Shown piece by piece: positions 56,501 to 64,000 of a DNA stretch of 64,000 nucleotides. The notes under the pieces were generated by a model that worked only from the letters and a program-made list of their open reading frames with translations, had not been told where the DNA came from and did no database searches. Position 1 is the first letter of the stretch; the number at the start of each line of letters is the position of its first letter. The translations under genes were made by a program, and so were the position numbers. The stretch covers positions 28,209,409 to 28,273,408 of the forward strand of contig OY727093.1 in NCBI GenBank assembly GCA_963402885.1, in the 5' to 3' direction. Source of the DNA: Antedon bifida (Eukaryota > Echinodermata > Crinoidea > Comatulida > Antedonidae).

Positions 56501-59500
56501 AGTAAATTTATTTTGACCCCCAAAAACCTGTTTGCGCTATGCATTAAGTCACACAGTGTTACGTCACATTACAACCGAGGGAGGGCAAACAACGATCGGA
56601 AATCCATTCAAATTTCTTATTCGCCTTCCTACCAGTACCAGCAACATTTGTAAATACAATTAATTGAATCACATAAACATTTTGCAAATGTCACGCATCG
56701 TTAAGCTCATTCATAAAACGAATGCAGTGTTTTATTTCAATCACTAAAAAGCTAATTCAACATTAAAGTTGGTTTTCAATTTTCACTGCAGTAATGACTA
56801 TTAAGTATTAATTATTGATTTTTATATCGGTTTTTTTTTAAAGTATTTTATAAATATTGGAATTAAATTATATAGGCCTATATTTCAACAAATTATTCTA
56901 AATTTGGACAAATTGTTTTAATTTTCTGTTTAAAACAAATATTAAGTATGAGTAAATTTATTTTGACCCCCAAAACCTGTTTGCGCTATGCATTAAGTCA
57001 CACAGTGTTACGTCACATTACAACCGAGGGAGGACAAACAGTGATCGGAAATCTATTCACATTTCTTATTCGCTTTCCTACCAGTACCAGCAACATTTGT
57101 AAATACAATTAATTGAATCACATAAACATTTTGCAAACGTCACGCATCGTTAAGCTCATTCATAAAACGAATGCAGTGTTTTATTTCAATCACTAAAAAG
57201 CTAATTCAACATTAAAGTTGGTTTTCAATTTTCACTGCAGTAATGACTATTAATTATTGATTTTTATATCGGTTTTTTTTTAAAAGTATTTTATAAATAT
57301 TGAAATTAAATTATATAGGCCTATATTTCAACAAATTATTCTAAATTCGGACAAATTGTTTTAATTTCCTGTTTAAAAAAAATATTAAGTATGAGTAAAT
57401 TTATTTTGACCCCCCAAAACCTGTTTGCGCTATGCATTAAGTCACACAGTGTTACGTCACATTACAACCGAGGGAGGGCAAACAACGATCGGAAATCCAT
57501 TCAAATTTCTTATTCGCCTTCCTACCAGTACCAGCAACATTTGTAAATACAATTAATTGAATCACATAAACATTTTGCAAATGTCACGCATCGTTAAGCT
57601 CATTCATAAAACGAATGCAGTGTTTTATTTCAATCACTAAAAAGCTAATTCAACATTAAAGTTGGTTTTCAATTTTCACTGCAGTAATGACTATTAATTA
57701 TTGATTTTTATATCGTTTTTTTTTTCGAAAAAGTATTTTTTAAATATTGGAATTAAATTATATCTATTTGAACAAATTCTTCTAAATTTTTGTAATTTTC
57801 TGTTTAAAAAATATTAACGCGAGACCAATCGGTTAAATTGATTGTATTGGTTTTATTATTGCTATTAATTATTAATTTTTATATCGGTTTTTTTTAAAGT
57901 ATTTTATAAATATTGGAATAAAATTATATATGCCTATATTTCAACAAATTATTCTAAATTTGTACAAATTGTTTTAATTTTCTGTTTAAAACAAATATTA
58001 AGTATGAGTAAATTTATTTTGACCCCCAAAACCTGTTTGCGCTATGCATTAAGTCACACAGTGTTACGTCACATTACAACCGAGGGAGGGCAAACAACGA
58101 TCGGAAATCTATTCACATTTCTTATTCGCTTTCCTACCAGTACCAGCAACATTTGTAAATACAATTAATTGAATCACATAAACATTTTGCAAACGTCACG
58201 CATCGTTAAGCTCATTCATAAAACGAATGCAGTGTTTAATTTCAATCACTAAAAAGCTAATTCAATATTTCAATTTTCACTGCAGTAATGGCTATTAATT
58301 ATTGATTTTTATATCGGGTTTTTTTTCGAAAAAGTATTTTTTAAATATTGGAATTAAATTATAAATATTTGAACAAATTCTTTCTAAATTTTATTTTATT
58401 AAGTTAAGACCTATCGGTTAAATTGATTGTATTGGTTTTATTGTGTGTTAGCGTGTTTTATAACATTGTTTTTAATTTTTCACATTGACAACATGGTATT
58501 TTTTAGGTGGTCATGTTTTAACATGACAAAAAGTATTTGATAAGTTAGAAATAAAGAAACATTCAAAATGACTTAAAATAACAATTTTGAAACAACGTTA
58601 ACAAGTAATTTCCTTAGAAAGGAAGTTATACAATAGACCCATCTACCAGCAAAATGTGCAAATACAATGAATCACATAAACATTTTGCAAATGCCACGCA
58701 TCGTTAAGCTCAAGGCAGTTACGATACCCTTTCATGGTGACTTCATTAAAATATTTTCTTTTCACTATTCCAATTTTGTATTATGTATTCATGTGAATAA
58801 ATCGATTGGTCAAACTTGCTTGATCAATATAATATAGCATCATGAACGTTTTATTTCACTGAAAAGTTAGATTTATAAACACGAATAGTCAATAATTCAA
58901 AGTGAAATTTTTAAAAAGCAAAATAAATTCTTTTCAAGCTCGGTAAAGGTTAACGTTAACGTCATGGGGTTGTGTTTAAAATGTATTTAAAACATGTTTT
59001 AACATGACCAAAAAAATGTAAAAAATAAAACAACATTCAAAATGAATTAAAATGATAATTTGAAAACAACATTAAAAAGAAAATTGAAAAAAATGTGAAA
59101 CAAATTAATTAAGATTATTATCACATCGTACATGTGCCCCTACCATGGAGCAATCACTCCATGGTAGAACACAATGTCGATAACATTTCGACATCGAATT
59201 GCTATCGTCTGGCTTACGTAGCAGAATTAGCGATACACGTGTACAATACAAAAATAAGATCACTTGAATTTATTACCTAGGATGTCCACATTTCCTCAAA
59301 ATACGTGTGGTGTAAAATTTTATAACCAAAAAAAATGAAACAACAAGATTAATAACATTTAGTTAAAACTGTGGCCCTGTTCTGCCATGGAGTAATCACT
59401 CCATGGTAGAACACAATGTCGATAACATTTCGACATCGAAATGCTATCGTCTGGCTTACGTAACAGAATCCACGACGCTCATTCAGGGTACAATAAAAAT

Positions 59501-62500
59501 AAAAATGAGATCGCTTGCTTTTAATTAACTATCCTCGAAATGCGTGCCGTGTATAAAAAAAAACAATTATTAAGATTAATAATAATCTTCAGTTAACTTG
59601 TCGTCGAACTGTGACCTGTTCTACCATGGAGTAATCACTCCATGGTAGAACACAATGTCGATAACATTTCGACATCGAATTGCTATCGTCTGGCTTACGT
59701 AACAGAATTAGCGATAGGCCTACACGTGTACAATACAAAAATAAGATCACTTGAATTTATTACCCAGGATGTCCACATTTCCTCAAAATACGTGTGGTGT
59801 AAAATTTTATAACCAAAAAAAATGAAACAACAATATTAATAATATTTAGTTAAAACTGTGGCCCTGTTCTACCATGGAGTAATCACTCCATGGTAGAACA
59901 CGATGTCGATAACATTTCGACATCGAAATGCTATCGTCTGGCTTACGTAACAGAATCCACGACGCTCATTCAGGGTACAATAAAAATAAAAATGAGATCG
60001 CTTGCTTTTAATTAACTATCCTCGAAATGCGTGCCGTGTATAAAAAAAATAAAAACAATAATTAAGAATAATAACCTTCAGTTAACTCGTAGTTATCGGA
60101 AAAAAAAAAAGAATCTTCAGTTAACTCGTCGTAGAACTGTGACCCTGTTCTACCATATAAGTATAATCATTCTATGGTAGAACACAATGTCGATAACTTT
60201 TCGACATCGAACTGCTATCTGAATCCTTATAGTACAATACAGAAATCAAAATTAATGAGATCGCTTGCTTTTATTATACCCAACTATCCTCGAAATACGT
60301 GGTGTATACATCGGAACAAAATGAAACAATCAGATTAATAATATTCAGTTCACTTGTACAACTGCGACCGTGTTCTTCAATAATAAAGTCATCACTCCAT
60401 TGTAGAACACATTGTCGATAACTTTTCGACATCGAACTGTTATCGTCTAAGGGTAAGGCCTACATAGGACTACACGTCAATAAGAGCGCATGTTTTATCA
60501 CCATACTAGAAATGGATATGGGGTAAACTATACAAAAAAACTATTACAATACATTTTAGGTTAACTCATCATGTTAGTTGCCATTAATAACTCAACAGTT
60601 CAACAACATTCAATTTCCGACATCGAATTGCTATCGTTTATTAAATGGAGTAACAAATAATATGGAAGGAGCTAATTTCGTATGTGTTTGTTATCGAAAT
60701 GTGTAGTAATAGTATGTAATACACAAAATTAAATTTTATTCAGGCTGTTTCAGTGTGCGGTTAGGCCTACATTAAAAATTGTACTCATTTTCGGGGTACT
60801 GTAGGCGCGCCTATGTTACAGCAGCAGGTATGTCACTAAACACCACCACCACGCGTCGATACGTACTTCGTAGACTACACTACGGACTGCACTCTGGCCG
60901 CCGCCGTGGCGACATCGAACTGTCATCGTTTTGATAACGAATCTGCTTACCAGTAAAATACTGTTTGTTTTCATTATTAAATTAACTATTTTGAACCAAA
61001 AACATTTAAATAGCTAAAATCTAGTCTTAGGCCATGGTCAGGTTTATAATACACACAGACCTAGGCCTAGCCTTGATTAAGTTTTCTTCCAAGCCTAACG
61101 TGGGCCTGTGGAGGAGGCCTAAAGGATAGCCTGATATTATTTGCGTAGCCTATAATTTTCGTTGTTAAACAAATATAGGGGGCACAATTGATGGAAAATA
61201 ACTATGTTTAAGTCTTGTAAATGCAAATCTGTCAATCAAAACATAACACACCCAACAATTCGAAGGGAGATAAACAACTTATCAGCTCTTATCGGGTGTG
61301 AAGTGTGCCTGTATCGGAGCTTCCTGGCAACATATATTTGGTGATTTCCCTAATCTACAAATAGACGTCGACGCGGTAGCGCGTTTGTGTCTAAACTGTC
61401 GAACTTTTTTCCAGCGGGTCTCCCAAATCCTGATTCCGCCGTTAAATATATCAAGTATTTAGTTATGAACAATAATACTATGTTTGTGGTATGAAATGGA
61501 GGCTTAGTTGGATGCCATCTTGATTTGACGATTACTGCAGCATATTTGCTGTGAATTATTTTTAGTAGGCTATGTAGGCTAACAAAAATGAAAAAATGAA
61601 AATGGAAAAACAAGCACTTCCTCATCTTGTTTATGAATACTAGCTAATTAATAATTAATAAATTAATTAATAATTGTTATCATTTTTTAAAGGCGGATCC
61701 AGTAACATTACATGAGTTTGAAACATGGAAGAAATCACCGTCATTGTCCATGGAAAGTGCGTTCATGAAACGTATACAGCTAGAAGATGTGCAACCGTGT
61801 TTGACATTCCCGAACAACGCCCTCACTGAAATGGTCCAAAAATGTGTCCTAAACAACTCATTATGTATAGAACCAATTCATGGTTCACAAAACACAAAAA
61901 AGTAAGCAATGATACATTAAAAATTATTTGGAATAAAGTAGAACTCATCATTTGGGAAAACATTTTTCAGGGGACAACTTTATTAACTTTACTATGAAAC
62001 AGATGAGGGTCAATGTATGAACACTCTAACCAATTCATCGTATTCATTTATTCATCAGTGGAAAATTACTTCCATTTATTGTCATTTGCATATAAAATAT
62101 ACATAGAAATTATCTTTGCTCTGAGATACAAACACAGATAAAAGAAAAACTAACAAAACAAACAATTACAAAGTGTTATATCGCTCTCATACGGTTTACT
62201 GACAAGAATTTAGTGCCAGAATGGCAGCTGGATAAAAGCTGTTTTAAACCTATTTGTACGAGAGATGATAGACCGGTAACTCCTATGACACACTTTGTTG
62301 TGTCTATGAATAGGAGTTCTACTGTAGTATGTTGCCATGTCTATATAATGTATTCTTCGTCTTCATCATTGTAAGTTCCACAATAAAAATATTATTACAG
62401 AACTAGAAGGCCTACCAGAAGTAGTGGCTGTGTGTGACAGTGGCTGTGTGAACTAGTACACCAGGGTAACCCCCTACTCGTCTCAAAAGATGTACTAGGT

Positions 62501-63898
62501 TCTTTAAAGTGCACATCAGCCTGCGTCGGGCTGGTTAGATCGAAGAGAACGCAAGAAGGATTTCAAGTTGAAAATAAACGACTGTGGACTACTTTACCAA
62601 ATGATCTTAAGGATGAGTTTATTTTCAACTTGAAATCCTTTTTGCGTTGTCTTCGATCTAATCTGCCCAACTATTAACTTTTTTCTTTCTTTTTTATTTT
62701 TACTTATTTTATTTGTAGACTAATTTTATTTTATTGACAAATTTTTATGAAATTTTTAAAATGAGGGGTAGCTGACTCATTTGAGTTACAGCAATGTATT
62801 TTGCTTAAGTTGCCCCTGCCCAGCATTTTTCATCTCTTTTTTTTTTATTATATACATATACATTTATATTGTATATTGTATTGATTTTATGCTGGTCGAA
62901 TAAATCAACCAAACGAAATGAAAGAAGCAAAAAGGGGACATTTTGTGTACATTGGACCTATGATTTATAGTCCTTATCCGAGAAGACTTGTTCTACCACC
63001 ATTCATCCATGTTACTCTTTTATTAATTTATTCACAGGATGTGTGCTTTGACCTCCGAGAATCGTGTTTGTAAATATCGTTTAAAGTTGGAAGATTCTGA
63101 TAAATGGTGTGATGTTTCTACGTCAGCAAGAAATAGAGTGAGTAATTCTAATACACCTTTTTTCATTTAAAGTACTAATTTCACTTCAGTTTATGTTCTG
63201 TATAAACTATTCACTATACAGCATATACTATTTCATTGTATGTACTATTGCACTTTCATTACATGCAGTACGATTTCACTATATGAACTATTTTGCTTTA
63301 TATACTATTCACTATACAGTATATACTATTTCATTGTATGTACTATTGCACTTTCATTACATACAGTACTATTTCACTATGTATTTTTTCATGGTATGTA
63401 TTTCATTATTGTACTATACCCCTTTCACACCAAAAGCAAAACTCCGGTCACACAAAACATTAAATGACTTCTGAGACTTTTGAAAATAATTATTAAATTA
63501 AAAGTATTAAGTAAAATGATTCTAATGATCGTCGCTATGTAAACAAACAAAATAGAGGGTGACATTTACAATTTTATTTTATAAACCCCAGTGTTGCTAG
63601 GTTGGTTTGAAAGGGGTATCTCCGAAGTTTCTCAACATTTTGAATGGTCATAAACCCAGAGGTGTTTCTGGAGATCACTCCGGAGTTTTGGTGTGAAAGG
63701 GGTAGTATTTAACAATATTATTTCACATGTTCAGCCAATCAATTACCAATGCTTTAGTTGAAAAATTGAAATAAAAAAATACAGAAGATACAAAAGCTTT
63801 TTTTAAATACATATTTAAATTTGTTTTTCAGATTACTGCCGTATGCAATTGTTTCACATATTTACGCTACATACAACAAGGTCTTGTTAAAAGTGAAA
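38502..63898 (+). CDS. RAB3IP: Rabin8 / RAB3IP-like guanine nucleotide exchange factor (3' end outside window)
   Basis: Eight coding exons in phase: 38502-38653, 39177-39306, 43960-44046, 44139-44216, 44834-45097, 61693-61901, 63038-63137 and 63832-63898, giving 362 residues before the window ends. The N-terminal 50 residues are lineage-specific. Residues about 60-160 form the SEC2 coiled coil, with diagnostic strings AKNHAFERVKEELRSAQQ, EELTASLF, EAHAMVREANLKQAEAEK and KIDVLQAEVTALKAMVL. A Ser/Pro-rich linker follows. The C-terminal region has LEDVQPCLTFPNNAL, CIEPI, KKMCALTS and CNCFTYLRYIQQGLVK, all matching vertebrate RAB3IP/RAB3IL1. Known role of the family: exchange factor for Rab8 (and Rab3A binding) in exocytosis and ciliogenesis. 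The ATG has ACCATGG context. The fifth coding intron is 16,595 bp because it contains the large transposon at 45544-61418. Only the last coding part, following VKSE, is missing. Confidence 0.93.
38716..38868. mobile_element. Hairpin MITE copy (same family as 5328-5575)
   Basis: Begins 'tgtctacactaccaaactag', contains 'tgcccaaatatggtagt' and then three near-repeats of 'atgggcacatcatgtccat'. It lies in RAB3IP intron 1. Confidence 0.6.
42274..43516. repeat. 40-bp satellite, about 31 units, in RAB3IP intron 2
   Basis: The unit is 'agactactgaaatctagaga' followed by 'gagtgtgtagcctactctcc'. Most units from 42274 to about 42840 are exactly 40 bp and nearly identical. Later units vary by 2-base loss or gain in the GA/GT run and by G/A and C/T changes ('ctactaaaatc', 'tccctag'). 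Each unit contains GTAGcCTAC flanked by GAGAG-like and CTCTC-like text, able to form a hairpin. The tract ends about 440 bp upstream of coding exon 3. Confidence 0.97.
44395..44690 (+). repeat. Dispersed repeat with 'ccagggtaaccccctactc' core
   Basis: The core at 44491-44510 and its following 'gggttctttaatgtgcacac' recur at 62461-62515 ('ccagggtaaccccctactcg', 'aggttctttaaagtgcacat'). The rest is noncoding; the family is not recognised. Confidence 0.6.
45144..45390. mobile_element. Hairpin MITE in RAB3IP intron 5
   Basis: The left arm 'ctacttacctggatgaaccg' and the right arm, whose reverse complement is 'ctacttacctggataaaccg', begin inverted repeats that extend through most of the 247 bp. 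The inner arms share 'aaaagaattaacac' and 'ccaagacagtggtat'. It starts 47 bp after coding exon 5. Its outer ends read CCAGGTAAGT outward, a consensus splice donor on each strand. A single end of the family occurs at 37818-37857. Confidence 0.8.
45544..45564 (+). repeat. Left terminal inverted repeat
   Basis: CCCGCTGGAAAAAAGCTCGA followed by C. It pairs with 61398-61418 with one C/T difference. It runs straight into a palindrome, TCGACGTCGA (45560-45569). Confidence 0.85.
45565..47185. other. Left subterminal region of the transposon
   Basis: No exon supported. It has several GTCGA or TCGAC words near the end (for example 'gcgtcgatac' and 'aatcgacag' at 45617-45641). Positions about 46618-46730 resemble a segment repeated in the right arm ('aatcacataaacatt', 'cacgcatcgttaagctc'). 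A palindrome TTGCACACTAT...ATAGTGTGCAA lies at 46953-46980. Confidence 0.6.
46618..46730 (+). repeat. Subterminal repeat shared with the right arm
   Basis: The core 'aatcacataaacatttcgca' then 'cttcacgcatcgttaagctc' matches, in the same orientation, 58670-58711 and the units around 56670, 57118, 57563 and 58170. The upstream 'ggaagtaaattatacaacaa' also matches 58620-58634, so this is a real shared segment and not a chance word. Confidence 0.75.
47186..47350. mobile_element. Nested hairpin MITE near the 3' end of the BEN-like gene
   Basis: The arms are inverted copies: 'gataaaagtttgcggtacac' on the left, and 'gataaaagtttgcggtacaa' as the reverse complement of the right end. Each continues through 'cacgtgtattagttctg' and 'tgttgagtttctcgacg'. 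A partial copy is in the transposase gene at 54073-54156. It lies 50 bp beyond the BEN-gene stop and could supply that gene's 3' untranslated region or terminator. Confidence 0.8.
47401..50542 (-). CDS. BEN-like domain protein with acidic region and coiled coil, transposon partner protein
   Basis: Nine exons join in phase at GT/AG sites: 50542-50521, 50039-49899, 49666-49400, 49206-49168, 48813-48787, 48595-48312, 48173-48099, 47882-47714 and 47510-47401, giving 377 residues with a TAA stop. Residues 1-54 form a small N-terminal segment (SWGRVIFDVDHSYADL). Residues about 60-125 are strongly Asp/Glu-rich. Residues about 127-165 are Lys/Arg-rich and could be a nuclear signal. Residues about 175-260 are an Arg/Glu-rich coiled coil. 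Residues about 286-370 resemble a BEN domain: AVRFLVENLFSRDEL, NYSGKNGRDAIDK, MIEDYVADRFPNSEY. BEN domains bind DNA or mediate protein contact in chromatin and some viral and transposon proteins. Divergent position next to the transposase suggests it binds the element's subterminal repeats, as TNPA does in En/Spm; that role is inference. Confidence 0.85.
50543..50964. promoter_or_regulatory. Divergent promoter between the BEN-like and transposase genes
   Basis: 422 bp separate the two ATGs, so both core promoters must be here. Visible elements are a GC-box-like GGGCGGG at 50652-50658 and similar words 'ataatagttatttc' (50704) and 'aataacagttatta' (50765), roughly symmetrically placed. An AT-rich 'ttatttaaacc' lies at 50890. 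No classic TATA box at a proper distance is evident for either gene. Confidence 0.5.
50965..56194 (+). CDS. tnp2/DUF4218-type (EnSpm/CACTA-like) transposase
   Basis: Ten exons: 50965-51427, 51646-51886, 52145-52257, 53146-53414, 53697-53961, 54367-54564, 54766-54926, 55154-55260, 55567-55950 and 56080-56194. All have GT/AG borders and the frame is open for 771 residues. A Cys4 zinc motif lies at 111-129 (CHFC...CTTC). The transposase core begins with VWSTDGAAVSKSSHVSIWPV, followed by FGLWFGKDKP, AGTMDLPAMAMVKE and FNGFFGCGIC. Then come DYLHGICIGV and the signature NLHNACAHIIRC...GPLWAFGCFAFEGNN, which fits the DUF4218 motif. Candidate catalytic acids are D208, D387 and E551. The C-terminal 170 residues form an extra conserved-looking region (MDGNVQRYGRI). 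I chose the ATG at 50965 because the upstream frame opens only with TTG. Expected role: cut-and-paste transposition in the nucleus. A domesticated host gene is the alternative, but the flanking TIRs favour a transposon. Confidence 0.88.
52325..52390. repeat. Stem-loop in transposase intron 3
   Basis: 'atgctagcatggagctatta' and 'atagctccatgatgctagc' form a nearly perfect hairpin with a loop of about 15 bases. It may be the tip of a small MITE; the ends are not clear. Confidence 0.5.
53448..53535. mobile_element. TTAA-type MITE end fragment in transposase intron 4
   Basis: 'taaagatgtattgtccccca' then 'aaaacatgaaaaatgaagat' matches the terminus of the element at 25741-26078. A second outward 'catctttaatatt' at 53522 may be the other end after internal deletion. 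Confidence 0.65.
54073..54156. mobile_element. Partial hairpin MITE in transposase intron 5
   Basis: 'gttgatataaagtttgcagt' onward matches the arm of 47186-47350 through 'attagttctgaaaac' and 'tgttgagtttctcga'. The second arm is missing. Confidence 0.7.
56282..58712 (+). repeat. Right-arm tandem array A, units of about 445 bp
   Basis: The word 'gcgctatgcattaagtcaca' occurs at about 56534, 56983, 57427 and 58039. The first two spacings are 449 and 444 bp; the third, 612 bp, contains an extra degraded partial unit. Each unit also carries 'acataaacattttgcaaa' and 'cacgcatcgttaagctcatt'. Partial units lie at both edges (56325-56360 and 58670-58711). Units are very similar, so the array expanded recently or is being homogenised. 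Confidence 0.9.
58713..59139. other. Spacer between right-arm arrays
   Basis: AT-rich with no exon seen. It contains two related 'ttttaacatgac' stretches (58515 and 58994), each followed by 'aaaa' and 'acattcaaaatga' text, suggesting an old duplication. Confidence 0.5.
59140..60450 (+). repeat. Right-arm tandem array B, units of about 240 bp alternating in two types
   Basis: Every unit starts with the hairpin 'ctaccatggagt' - 'aatc' - 'actccatggtag' or a variant (59142, 59382, 59622, 59870; degraded at 60150 and 60387). It is followed by 'aacacaatgtcgataac' and 'atttcgacatcgaa'. After that the units alternate: type 1 has 'aatttattacc(t/c)aggatgtc', type 2 has 'ccacgacgctcattcagggt', in the order 1-2-1-2. 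The array is therefore a higher-order repeat of about 485 bp. Four units are well preserved, two are decayed toward the terminus. Confidence 0.9.
60451..61397. other. Distal right arm of the transposon
   Basis: No exon supported. Further 'ttccgacatcgaattgctatcg' and 'gcgacatcgaactgtcatcg' words occur at 60615 and 60910, so decayed array units extend this far. A GC-rich patch lies at 60830-60915. Close to the end are 'agacgtcgacgcg' (61362) and the right TIR. Confidence 0.55.
61398..61418 (-). repeat. Right terminal inverted repeat
   Basis: Reads GTCGAACTTTTTTCCAGCGG followed by G on the plus strand. Its reverse complement matches 45544-45564 at 20 of 21 positions. It lies 274 bp upstream of RAB3IP coding exon 6. 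Confidence 0.85.
62448..62520 (+). repeat. Second copy of the 'ccagggtaaccccctactc' repeat
   Basis: Matches 44480-44552 over about 70 bp, in RAB3IP intron 6. Confidence 0.65.
62531..62665. repeat. Inverted repeat with 45-base arms
   Basis: 'ttagatcgaagagaacgcaa' ... 'ggatttcaagttgaaaataaac' on the left and 'gtttattttcaacttgaaatcc' ... 'gcgttgtcttcgatctaa' on the right are almost perfect complements around a loop of about 40 bases. Probably a small MITE core or the end of a longer element. Confidence 0.7.
63200..63400 (+). repeat. Two-unit tandem duplication, about 98 bp
   Basis: 'ctattcactatacag' recurs at about 63207 and 63305 and the text between is nearly the same. The short open frames here come from this repeat and are not genes. 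Confidence 0.7.
63411..63708. mobile_element. MITE with 'TACCCCTTTCACACCAAAA' ends
   Basis: The left end 'tatacccctttcacaccaaa' and the reverse complement of the right end, 'tactacccctttcacaccaa', match. Inner 'aaaactccgg' and 'ccggagtttt' extend the symmetry. It is noncoding, about 300 bp, in RAB3IP intron 7. Confidence 0.75.
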
Positions 63899-64000
63899 GT
63901 AAGTGTTATCAATTTGAAACTACATTATGGTTTTAGTAAGAACATTTTTTTGATGTGTTGTTACCGCATGATTTGTGACTTCGGCTTTGTATATTTGAAC

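Larger units (their letters stand above)
45544..61418. mobile_element. 15.9-kb two-gene DNA transposon (tnp2/DUF4218 transposase plus BEN-like protein)
   Basis: Terminal inverted repeats of 21 bp (20 of 21 matching) delimit 15,875 bp within one RAB3IP intron. The dinucleotide TC lies outside both ends (45542-45543 and 61419-61420), a possible 2-bp target duplication. Without the element the intron would be about 720 bp. Cargo: a BEN-like gene on the minus strand (47401-50542) and a transposase gene on the plus strand (50965-56194), divergent from a 422-bp shared spacer, both open through all exons. The right arm (56195-61397) is mostly tandem arrays, the left arm (45565-47400) is shorter. The transposase family is that of EnSpm/CACTA elements, which commonly carry a second DNA-binding protein gene and subterminal repeats. 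The CCCGCTGG end is unlike CACTA/CACTG, so the exact superfamily is open. Confidence 0.85.

Noticed and set aside
63193-63474. Tyr/Phe-rich short frames
   Set aside because: They arise from the 98-bp tandem duplication and overlap one another in two frames.
1-64000. tRNA genes or intact rRNA genes
   Set aside because: Scanned by eye for tRNA B-box and rRNA cores; only the degenerate 5S-derived tract was seen.

Overview
The window is AT-rich animal DNA: introns have GT...AG boundaries, spacers are long, and inverted-repeat transposons, satellites and a BEL/Pao retrotransposon are frequent. A recognisable Rabin8/RAB3IP gene, a tandem family of immunoglobulin-domain receptors and the recurrent 'taggccta' word suggest an invertebrate deuterostome, probably an echinoderm. 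The taxon is an inference; no marker in the window fixes the species.

Layout. (1) 1-18 kb: a minus-strand tandem family of single-exon Ig-domain membrane receptors. Copy 1 (1647-3032) is open. Copies 2 and 3 (14360-15664, 16286-17741) are broken by small frameshifting deletions. Copy 3 keeps a cytoplasmic tail with an ITIM-like motif, which copies 1 and 2 have lost behind a shared stop. A 6.5 kb BEL/Pao retrotransposon (7250-13750) with identical 288-bp LTRs and an uninterrupted gag-pol frame sits between copies 1 and 2. (2) 18.8-22.1 kb: a six-exon minus-strand gene of 555 residues, not recognised by family. Its last exon encodes six 42-residue repeats, each with an amphipathic helix resembling PKA-anchoring helices. 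(3) 22.1-38.5 kb: no coding exon recognised; MITEs, a 5S-rRNA-derived repeat and perhaps a 5' untranslated exon. (4) 38.5 kb to the right edge: the plus-strand RAB3IP (Rabin8) gene, eight coding exons, running off the window. Intron 2 holds a 40-bp satellite.

The main discovery candidate is in the fifth RAB3IP intron. About 15.9 kb of this 16.6-kb intron is bounded by 21-bp terminal inverted repeats with 20 of 21 bases matching (45544-45564 and 61398-61418), in a 2-bp TC target duplication. Inside are two divergently transcribed multi-exon genes that both splice into complete frames: a 10-exon, 771-residue transposase of the tnp2/DUF4218 (EnSpm/CACTA-like) type, and a 9-exon, 377-residue protein with an acidic region, a coiled coil and a C-terminal BEN-like domain. 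The right arm carries two tandem-repeat arrays with palindromes and many GTCGA words, which also occur beside the left terminus. I read this as a structurally complete, possibly autonomous two-gene DNA transposon: the BEN protein would be the DNA-binding partner (as TNPA is to TNPD in plant En/Spm), with the subterminal arrays as its possible targets. The ends read CCCGCTGG..., not CACTA/CACTG, so it may represent an undescribed lineage.
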